The notes under the pieces were generated by a model. That model saw only the letters and a program-made list of their open reading frames with translations. It ran no database searches and was not told where the DNA came from. Of a stretch of 64,000 nt of DNA, positions 57,599 to 64,000 are shown one piece after another. The stretch comes from Bifidobacterium callitrichos DSM 23973. GTDB lineage: Bacteria > Actinomycetota > Actinomycetes > Actinomycetales > Bifidobacteriaceae. Position 1 is the first letter of the stretch, and each line of letters starts with the position of its first letter. The stretch is from positions 186,001 to 250,000 of the forward strand of contig NZ_JGYS01000003.1 in the NCBI RefSeq assembly GCF_000741175.1. Reading direction: 5' to 3'. A program made the translations under genes and the position numbers.

Positions 57599-59401
57599 AT
57601 GAAGTGTACAACACTCAATCAACCCATCAAATTGTATGAAGAATTCTCTGACAAGTATCGCAGCAAGGCGCAACAACTTTGTGAACATTTAATAGAGGAT
57701 ACAAATAATTTTCATTATTCCAGTAATCAATCGCTCGAATTAATGCAAATTAATAATGAACTAGTAATTCATTTCAAGGATGATCCGTCGCAATATATTC
57801 ATTTATGTCAAAAACCGATTGGAAGAATATCTGGTTTTTACATTAATTCAGAGAAGACAATAGCGGCATTATTAACGCAGATGCCAAAAACTGATTTTTA
57901 CACTATTTCATTATATGAATTGAAAAAGCAATCCGCCAATATTCTTCTGAGGTGCAACAATGTTGTACCTCAGATAAGAACGACATACCATTCTATCTAT
58001 TGGATTAATAAAAGCAAATCAAATCGCCCGTATAAACTAATGATGGCAAACAAGTGTGGCATCATTGAAGTATACGGCACAAATAGTGAATATGATATAT
58101 TATCTTTCGTTTGCAGTAATGATGCGGTTATTGTTATAAGAATGACGCACGGAGACAATTCTCGTATGCTGTTTTTCGATGATTTCGGCGAAAGAGACAC
58201 ACGCTTTAGGGAAATTACTGCATCACTCCCCATTGATTCGATGGAGATTACAAATACTCTTCTATATGCTATCGTCAATAACCAACTTCTAATTATTAAC
58301 TTTTTTAACGATATACATGATAGGCAAATGATTCAGTCTCCCCATGGATTTATTCCTAAATCATTGCAAAAGCGTAATGGGATTGTTTATGTGATAGGAC
58401 GCCTATCGGGCGACTCCGCCATCTGGATTCCATCTCTCGGACAAAATGGGATATGGAAAGCTCCTCCTTGTGGAGTTATTAGTTTTCTTGGATTTCAGGA
58501 TAGATTCCCTGTTTTCTGCATATCATCTCCAATCCATCAAACGCAAATTGTAACAGGAAATAGGAAAGGATTCTTAGAGGCTGTATCGTCCACACCTAAT
58601 ATTCACTGTCGCAAAATTATTATCCGGAGTAGAGATCAAACAAATATTCCCATTACACTTTTTTATAGACTTGATAGTATTCTCGAGCAGTCTCCTATTC
58701 TATTGATGGCATACGGATGTTATGGAATCGCACTTGAGGGAGCCTATGACCGTTTGATTTCATATGTCATACAGTCCGGCATAACTGTTGCCTTCTGCCA
58801 TATTCGAGGTGGGGGCGAGTATGGGGAGGAATGGCATAGGCAAGCGATAAAAAACAATAAGTTCATATCTATCAATGATTTTCTCGATTGCACTAAAGGA
58901 TTGATTGCAAATAACTTATGTGACGCCAAACGCATTGGAGCAGTGGGTTCAAGCGCCGGCGCTTTGGTTGTTCTTTCTGCCGCATTGCGCCGCCCGGATT
59001 ATTTCAAAATTGTTCAATTATCGCACCCTTTTTTAACACCGGAATTGATTCTCACAAACCCCGACAATCCACTTACAATTAGCGATTGGGATGAATTCGG
59101 ATATCCATCATCATCTTCTTGCTATGACTCGTTTTCACCTTTGGCGCAATTGCGGCGTCTTCCAGCTGATTTTTCTAATCAAGCTCCTGACATTTGGATT
59201 ACTGCCGGCAAGAATGATATAAAGGCGCCTCTCTTATATACGGAACAATGGCTGAATTCATATTCGGCTATTGTTCCGTCCGCACATAATTCGGTGTTTT
59301 TGCAACTTTTAGATGAAGGACATCACAATTCTGATGATTCTTTGACCGGTGGCTGTTTATCAACTATATGGTTACTCGACTCTCTCTTCGACACAGATTG
59401 A
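57599..59401 (+). CDS. Prolyl-oligopeptidase-family (S9) leader peptidase candidate
   Basis: The 600-residue protein has an N-terminal propeller-like region (about 1-345) and an alpha/beta hydrolase domain with CHIRGGGEYGEEWH, nucleophile Ser452 in GSSAG, Asp in AGKNDIKAP and His in LDEGHH. No signal peptide, so it is cytoplasmic. Prolyl oligopeptidases act as leader-removing enzymes in some class III clusters (FlaP of flavipeptin). Pro residues lie in the core at FNGPCPGLP, not in the leader, so the cut site is not obvious. A+T-rich like lanKC. Confidence 0.85.
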   Translation: MKCTTLNQPIKLYEEFSDKYRSKAQQLCEHLIEDTNNFHYSSNQSLELMQINNELVIHFKDDPSQYIHLCQKPIGRISGFYINSEKTIAALLTQMPKTDFYTISLYELKKQSANILLRCNNVVPQIRTTYHSIYWINKSKSNRPYKLMMANKCGIIEVYGTNSEYDILSFVCSNDAVIVIRMTHGDNSRMLFFDDFGERDTRFREITASLPIDSMEITNTLLYAIVNNQLLIINFFNDIHDRQMIQSPHGFIPKSLQKRNGIVYVIGRLSGDSAIWIPSLGQNGIWKAPPCGVISFLGFQDRFPVFCISSPIHQTQIVTGNRKGFLEAVSSTPNIHCRKIIIRSRDQTNIPITLFYRLDSILEQSPILLMAYGCYGIALEGAYDRLISYVIQSGITVAFCHIRGGGEYGEEWHRQAIKNNKFISINDFLDCTKGLIANNLCDAKRIGAVGSSAGALVVLSAALRRPDYFKIVQLSHPFLTPELILTNPDNPLTISDWDEFGYPSSSSCYDSFSPLAQLRRLPADFSNQAPDIWITAGKNDIKAPLLYTEQWLNSYSAIVPSAHNSVFLQLLDEGHHNSDDSLTGGCLSTIWLLDSLFDTD

Positions 59402-59443
59402 CATCTTTTGATGTCAATCGTCTCTCCGGCATAGACGATTGAC
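59396..59443 (+). promoter_or_regulatory. Two mutually exclusive hairpins after the peptidase gene
   Basis: GATTGACATC-TTTT-GATGTCAATC (59396-59419) overlaps GTCAATCGTCT-N9-AGACGATTGAC (59413-59443). Both stems are perfect but share bases 59413-59419, so only one can form. It lies between the peptidase stop and the ABC ATPase start and could be an attenuator, or simply a compound terminator. Confidence 0.6.
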
Positions 59444-59497
59444 TCGTCTTTATGGATACTGTCGGCAGTAGCACTCTCGTAGGAAGGATTCTCGTCC

Positions 59498-60301
59498 ATG
59501 AAAAAACAACCAAATGACTTCATTGGGGTAAATACATATTTATCGATTCAGGCGCGTGGGCTGGTCAAGCGTGTGGCTTCCGCTGATGGTTCCAGTCCGA
59601 GTGTGATTCTCAATGATGTCTCGTTGGATATTCCCGGTGCCGGGTTGACGGCGATCGTCGGGCCTTCGGGAGCGGGCAAGACCTCTCTGTTGTACGTGTT
59701 GTCCGGTTTGGACAGGCCCGACTCGGGCCGGGTCGTCATCGGCGGCACCGACATCTACGCGTTGGACGAGGAGCGTCGTTCGCGGTTCATCCGCGGGCAT
59801 ATCGGTTTCGTGTTCCAGCAGTACAACCTCGTGCCGTATCTGACGGTCGAGGAGAACGTGACGCTGCCGCTCTCGCTCGCCCATCGCAAGGCCGACTACG
59901 TGCATGTCACGCAGCTGCTGTCCCGGTTCGGCCTGCGCCAGAGGGCGAGGACCGTGGTGAGCGCCCTGTCCGGTGGAGAGCAGCAGCGCGTGGCCCTGTG
60001 CCGGGCCCTGCTCTTGCGTCCGGCGGTGGTGTTCGCCGACGAGCCCACCGGCGCGCTCGACACCGCGAACAGCGAGCTCGTGCTGCAGGTGCTGCGCGAG
60101 CTGGCGGATTCGGGTTCCAGCGTGGTCATGGTCACGCATGACACGGATGCCGCCGCACTGGCCGACCGCGTAGTCTTCCTGCGTGACGGCGGGATCACCC
60201 ACGTCGCGGGCAGGCTGACCGCCGGGCAGATCGTCGAGGGCATGCGCCGCACGTTCGAGCCGCCCATGTCGCAGCACGGTCAGGAGGTTCGCCGTGGGTA
60301 G
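59498..60301 (+). CDS. ABC transporter ATPase (LolD/MacB type)
   Basis: The 267-residue ATPase has Walker A GPSGAGKTS (about 55-63), FVFQQYNLVPYLT, signature LSGGEQQRV and Walker B VVFADEPTGALD. The first 20 or so codons are A+T-rich like the lanthipeptide genes; from about 59540 the gene turns G+C-rich, marking a junction inside the gene. It is followed by its FtsX permease with an 8-base overlap. Peptide immunity or export is likely. Confidence 0.88.
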   Translation: MKKQPNDFIGVNTYLSIQARGLVKRVASADGSSPSVILNDVSLDIPGAGLTAIVGPSGAGKTSLLYVLSGLDRPDSGRVVIGGTDIYALDEERRSRFIRGHIGFVFQQYNLVPYLTVEENVTLPLSLAHRKADYVHVTQLLSRFGLRQRARTVVSALSGGEQQRVALCRALLLRPAVVFADEPTGALDTANSELVLQVLRELADSGSSVVMVTHDTDAAALADRVVFLRDGGITHVAGRLTAGQIVEGMRRTFEPPMSQHGQEVRRG

Positions 60302-61718
60302 GTATGTGCTTCGCGTGTTCCGCGACAATCTCGCGGGTTGGGTGCCCACGATCATGGTGGTCGCGGTGGTGACCACGCTGGTGGGCGTGTGCATGAACCA
60401 GTTCGTGTGGACCTCGTCGCCGTCGTTCGCGTCGGCCGCCCGGCTGGCGGGTTTGGATCCGGCCGAGTTCGCCATGGTGTCGGTCACGATCTATGTCGTG
60501 GTGGCGTTGCTTGCGTTCTTCTCGCTCACGGTGGTCGGTTCGGCCACGGTTGACCGCATCCGCGGCACGTTCGCGCAATGGCGTCTCATGGGCGCCAGCC
60601 CGAGCCAGGTGCGTGCGGGCATGTGGATGCTCGTGGGCGTGGCGAGCCTCATTGGCTCGCTGCTCGGTTCACTGATCGCGATGCCGGCCAGCCTGCTCGC
60701 GGTTCCCGAGTTCGACGCGATGGCCGCGGAGAGCTTCGCCGGCGGGCTCGGCTCGTTCGTCCCTCCCGCGTTCGCGCCGTCCGTGGCGGCATGGCTCGGC
60801 TCGCTGCTGTTGGGCGTGGTCACGTGCATGCTGGGCGCGTTTGTGCCCTCGATGCGTGCGGCGAAGGTCCGTCCCATCGAGGCGATCCGCGGCAAGGACG
60901 CGCCGATTGGACGGCGTGGATGGCGGTATTGGGTGCGCTGGGCGCTGGGACTGGTTGTCATGGCGGCGGCGCTGGTATTGGCGTTCTCCGGCATGGGCAT
61001 GCCGCGCGCCCGCGCGTTCGGACAGGAGGCCGGCCAGACGTTCAACGGCGCATTATGGGCCGGGATCATCGCGTCGTTCGGCATGTATGTCCTCGCCGGC
61101 GTGCTGGTCCCGATCCTGTTGGACGCGGGACGCGTCATGTGCCGCCTGTGCGGGTCGGCGACCGGCGTGCTCGCGGCCCGTGCCGCTAGGGCGAAGGCCG
61201 TGTCCAGTATGAACACCATCGCCCCGCTCGCACTGGCTCTGGGATTGTCCGCGACCCTGCTGACCTGCGCGCGGTCCTACGGGCGGATACTGGCCCTGGG
61301 TGGCCATCCGACGAGCCTGAACTACGCGGACTCGCTGCTGATGATCGCGATGCTGTGCATCGTGTCCCTGGCCACGAGCCTGGCCGTCATCGCGTTGTCG
61401 AACCGCGGCATGGTCGCCGACCAGGCGCTGCTGCGCAGCATCGGCATGTCGCCGCGCCGGGTGACGCGCATGATCCTGTGGCAGAGCCTGCAATTGGCCG
61501 CCGGCGCGGTCGTCCTCGCGCTCATCCCGGTCGCCGTCAGCTCGCTCGTGCTCGCCACACGCTCCATCACGCTCGTCGGTGTTCCGGTGGCCGAGATCCC
61601 GTGGACCGGTGTGATCGGCGCGGCAGCGGCCTGCTGGCTGGCGTTGTTCCTCATCCAGTACATGCAGATCCGCCCCGCGTTGCGCCGCAGCGTGGCCGAC
61701 GCGATCAGAAGCCGTTGA
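60294..61718 (+). CDS. FtsX-type ABC permease
   Basis: The 474-residue permease has about eight membrane helices in two FtsX-like halves (about 18-200 and 225-460); each half contains the conserved RxxIRSIG/ASPSQVRAG-like cytoplasmic loop (LMGASPSQVRAG, LRSIGMSPRRVTRM). GTG 60294 has CAGGAGG. Similar to BceB-like and VEX immunity exporters but with smaller outside loops. It works with the ATPase just upstream. Confidence 0.85.
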   Translation: MGRYVLRVFRDNLAGWVPTIMVVAVVTTLVGVCMNQFVWTSSPSFASAARLAGLDPAEFAMVSVTIYVVVALLAFFSLTVVGSATVDRIRGTFAQWRLMGASPSQVRAGMWMLVGVASLIGSLLGSLIAMPASLLAVPEFDAMAAESFAGGLGSFVPPAFAPSVAAWLGSLLLGVVTCMLGAFVPSMRAAKVRPIEAIRGKDAPIGRRGWRYWVRWALGLVVMAAALVLAFSGMGMPRARAFGQEAGQTFNGALWAGIIASFGMYVLAGVLVPILLDAGRVMCRLCGSATGVLAARAARAKAVSSMNTIAPLALALGLSATLLTCARSYGRILALGGHPTSLNYADSLLMIAMLCIVSLATSLAVIALSNRGMVADQALLRSIGMSPRRVTRMILWQSLQLAAGAVVLALIPVAVSSLVLATRSITLVGVPVAEIPWTGVIGAAAACWLALFLIQYMQIRPALRRSVADAIRSR

Positions 61719-61750
61719 CGGCACCGGATTCGGAAAAGGAGGATGAGATC

Positions 61751-62149
61751 ATGCCTGTCCGATACACGGCCATGCCGAGGCGAGCCCCGGTGTCCATGCT
61801 GCTCGCGTTCCTGCTAATCCTGACGGCCTTGTTCGGGCTGGCGGCGTGCGGCTCCGTCCAAGGCTCCTGGCCGGACGGCCAGTATGCCGGCCGGGTGCCC
61901 GAACCCGATCGGGTGACGACCCGTATCAGGGACGAGACCGACAACGGCTATCTGATCGACGTGTCATGGACCATCGCCGAGGCGAAGGACTACGCGCGAA
62001 AGATCAAGGACGCGGGCTTCACCCGCAACGCCACCGAGGAGGAACAGGCCGGCGTATACGACTACACGGCCGACGACGGCATCGTCAAGGTCTCCATCAG
62101 TGCATTGCCTGGTGACAACGGCACCATCAACATCAACAAGCTCCAATGA
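61751..62149 (+). CDS. Lipoprotein (132 aa)
   Basis: ATG 61751 has AAAAGGAGG. Signal peptide with lipobox LAAC (LTALFGLAACGS). The mature domain has a compact alpha/beta pattern (WTIAEAKDYARKIKDAGFTRN, GVYDYTADDGIVKVSISALPGDNGTI), typical of small surface lipoproteins in Gram-positive ABC/two-component loci. It may bind the peptide sensed or expelled by the permease. Confidence 0.75.
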   Translation: MPVRYTAMPRRAPVSMLLAFLLILTALFGLAACGSVQGSWPDGQYAGRVPEPDRVTTRIRDETDNGYLIDVSWTIAEAKDYARKIKDAGFTRNATEEEQAGVYDYTADDGIVKVSISALPGDNGTININKLQ

Positions 62150-62170
62150 CACTCAAAAGGATCGGCGCTC

Positions 62171-62527
62171 ATGGACATTCCCGCACATCACGAACCGTCA
62201 CCCGGCAAGCCCCTGTCGGCGTCACCGCCCGTCCCGGAGCCCGGCCGGCCGAACCCGCCCCAACCGTTGCAAGCCGCGCCGAACGATTCGATCGTCGGAT
62301 TCCTGCTGCTCGGACTGTTCCTGTCCCTGCCCGGCGTGCTGATCGCGTGGATCACCGGCCGCGACGGGCACGGATGGGAGCATGGCGGCCGCGTCGCCGC
62401 ATGGATCGGGGCGCTGCTCTCGCCGTTCGTATGGCTGGCCATCATCATCGTATTCACTTTGTTGTTCACCGGTTCGGTCACGATGCTCGGCTGCCTGATG
62501 CCCGGCGCGGACTGTCTCGCCCAGTAA
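62171..62527 (+). CDS. Pro-rich small membrane protein (118 aa)
   Basis: The N-terminal 38 residues are Pro-rich and soluble, then come two membrane helices (about 40-62 and 72-100) with a short loop, and a C-terminus with two cysteines (LGCLMPGADC). It lies between the lipoprotein and the second kinase in a tight co-directional series. Function unknown. Confidence 0.65.
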   Translation: MDIPAHHEPSPGKPLSASPPVPEPGRPNPPQPLQAAPNDSIVGFLLLGLFLSLPGVLIAWITGRDGHGWEHGGRVAAWIGALLSPFVWLAIIIVFTLLFTGSVTMLGCLMPGADCLAQ

Positions 62528-62535
62528 GCACGCCG

Positions 62536-63804
62536 ATGACCCGGCGAGACGGCACAGTGGATCGTATGGAACGGCAAACGGTGAACGTCGGCAGGGTCAC
62601 GGCCACAGCCATGCCATTATGCGTGCTCGCGGTCGAGGTCATGATGCTCATGTGGGAGCGCATAATCGGCACCCCATTGGACCCGATGTACACGCTCGCC
62701 AAGCAGACCGGCGGATTCGTGCTGCTGTTGCTGGCCCTGTGCCTGTCATGCTCGGTCTTGATGTTCCGTTACCGGGTCCCGTCCGTCACATTGATGTCGC
62801 AGCTCGTCCTGACCCTAATGCTGTCCTTCTGGCATGCGGACTCGATTCTGCTGGTCCAGCTGGTCGCGGCGTTTTACGCGTTCATGCGCACGACCGGGGA
62901 ACGCCGCATGTACATCGGATCCCTCGCGACGACGTTGGCCGTGACCTTGGCGACGTTCATGTCATGGCCCGCCAGCCAGTTCCTCGGCGAATGGCCTGGC
63001 CGCATCCTCCTACTCGCCCTCGCCGGCGCGATCGCCCTGGCGCACCGCGGCATGGTTCAAGCCAGGAGAGCCACGGCCGCCGCCGGCCTGGAACACCGGC
63101 GCGCGCAGACCGCCGTCAAGCAGCGTGACGCCGCGGTGCGTCGTTCGCGCATCGCCGGACAGCTGCACGACAGCGTGGGTCACGGGTTGACCACGATCAT
63201 CGCTTTATCCGAGGGATTGAGCGGTAAGACCGGCGACCCGCGCGTGGACGAGGCCCTGAAAGGCATCAACGAGATCGCACGGGAAAGCCTGGCGGACACG
63301 CGCAAGGCCGTGCGCGCACTGACTGAAACCGACACGACCGACGAAGACCCTGCTGAACCGGGATCCCGGAGCATGCGTTCATGGGATGACATCCGTCCGA
63401 TCCTCGCACATGCCCGCACGCTCGGCATCATCACCATATTCACCGAAACCGGCATCCGCGCCGACGACGAACCCCAGGCGGACCTCTGCTTCGACGTGAC
63501 CCGAGAGGCCATAACCAACGCCATCCGCCACGGCAGACACGTCACGCATCTCAACGTCTCATGGAACCACCAGCCCAACGGAGTCACCGTCATCGTCCGC
63601 AACGACGGAGCCACCGGTGCGGCGCAAGCCGTCGCACCCGATGACGGCACCGGATTGGCCGGACTGTCACGGCGCGTGCAAGACGCCGGCGGCACGTTCG
63701 CCTATGGGCCGGTCGATGGCACCGAATGGCAGGTCAAAGCGGTCATTCCCCCAACCGGGAACATGACCGGGAAGCAACCGGCCGAAAGGAAGATTCAACC
63801 ATGA
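62536..63804 (+). CDS. NarL-type sensor histidine kinase 2
   Basis: The 422-residue kinase (from ATG 62536; ATG 62566 is the alternative, neither with a strong ribosome binding site) has about five membrane helices (about 20-175). HisKA_3 follows, with His211 in QLHDSVGHGLTTIIALSEG, and HATPase (NAIRHGRHV, GTGLAGLSRRV). It closely resembles kinase 1 at 47094 in the catalytic half. Its ATGA end couples to the response regulator. It likely controls the ABC/FtsX/lipoprotein set upstream. Confidence 0.88.
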   Translation: MTRRDGTVDRMERQTVNVGRVTATAMPLCVLAVEVMMLMWERIIGTPLDPMYTLAKQTGGFVLLLLALCLSCSVLMFRYRVPSVTLMSQLVLTLMLSFWHADSILLVQLVAAFYAFMRTTGERRMYIGSLATTLAVTLATFMSWPASQFLGEWPGRILLLALAGAIALAHRGMVQARRATAAAGLEHRRAQTAVKQRDAAVRRSRIAGQLHDSVGHGLTTIIALSEGLSGKTGDPRVDEALKGINEIARESLADTRKAVRALTETDTTDEDPAEPGSRSMRSWDDIRPILAHARTLGIITIFTETGIRADDEPQADLCFDVTREAITNAIRHGRHVTHLNVSWNHQPNGVTVIVRNDGATGAAQAVAPDDGTGLAGLSRRVQDAGGTFAYGPVDGTEWQVKAVIPPTGNMTGKQPAERKIQP

Positions 63805-64000
63805 TCCGTGTGATGCTCGTAGACGACCAGAGACTGGCACGCCTCGGTTTCCAGCTCATGCTCGACGACGTGACCGACATCACCGTCATCACCTCAGCGG
63901 AAAACGGGCAATCCGCCATCGACACACTCAACCAGTTGGATGCCAATCACCGGCCATTGCCCGACGTGATCCTCATGGACGTGCGCATGCCCGGCATGGA
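63801..64000 (+). CDS. NarL-type response regulator 2 (cut by window end)
   Basis: The first 66 codons encode a receiver domain start (VMLVDDQRLARLGFQLML) with the phospho-acceptor Asp in ILMDVRMPGM. It resembles response regulator 1 (shared VMLVDD and LPDVILMDVRMP). The output domain lies beyond the window. Confidence 0.85.
   Translation, partial: MIRVMLVDDQRLARLGFQLMLDDVTDITVITSAENGQSAIDTLNQLDANHRPLPDVILMDVRMPGM

Overview
The window looks like accessory DNA of a Bifidobacterium, most plausibly part of a conjugative megaplasmid or a large integrative conjugative element. The host guess rests on general high G+C, a WhiB-family regulator, a LAxTG-anchored surface protein, and a bifidobacterial-style GPH transporter, GH2 beta-galactosidase, nagB, nagA and LacI locus. 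No integrase, transposase, tRNA, rRNA or CRISPR array was seen. Maintenance genes are present: a helix-turn-helix replication-type protein, a ParF/ParG-like pair and a separate ParB. This favours a conjugative plasmid over an ICE, but the window is internal and cannot settle it.

Layout. (1) 1-4100: element maintenance block with two small proteins, the HTH protein, WhiB, ParA, a ribbon-helix-helix partner and two hypotheticals. Their spacers are filled with unusual CAAN-periodic repeats. (2) 4203-25907: cargo. This holds an Abi/HEPN protein, a 1431-residue adhesin, a galactoside locus with a LacI-type regulator and shared operators, an ABC/FtsX exporter with two lipoproteins divergent from an OmpR-type two-component system, and a TetR regulator next to a lactococcin-972-like secreted peptide. 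(3) 26103-46607: conjugation module. The mating-channel genes are Maff2-like, TrbL-like, PrgI, VirB4 and SLT-CHAP. A divergent block holds VirD4, an SSB-like protein, an ArdA fusion, DUF3801, relaxase and MobC, followed by ParB and DUF4192. An A+T-rich pair (33062-34576) sits inside this module and includes an amidase gene disrupted at two A8 tracts. (4) 47094-64000: a co-directional block with two RiPP pathways. The first is a lasso peptide operon (precursor, cyclase, RRE, protease, ABC transporter). The second is an A+T-rich class III lanthipeptide set (LanKC, precursor overlapping its 3' end, prolyl oligopeptidase). Each pathway is bordered by a NarL-type two-component system; the two sensor kinases are paralogues. 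A second ABC/FtsX, lipoprotein and membrane protein set lies at the right end.

How the parts may work together (inference). ParA plus the small RHH protein would segregate the element using the CAAN repeats as centromere and operator. The relaxase, MobC, VirD4 and VirB4 genes would transfer it. ArdA would protect it on entry. Several transfer-region proteins end in a shared TLDxIRxRAxxR plus R-x-R tail, which may mark them as substrates for translocation with the DNA. The adhesin could aid mating contact or host attachment. Three separate bacteriocin-like or RiPP products would give the carrier a competitive advantage.

The points most worth a second look are the shared C-terminal tail of the transfer proteins, the two adjacent RiPP pathways with visible precursors, the CAAN repeats beside ParF/ParG, the paired poly-A frameshifts, and the recurring TGTCATC-N4-GATGACA hairpins.
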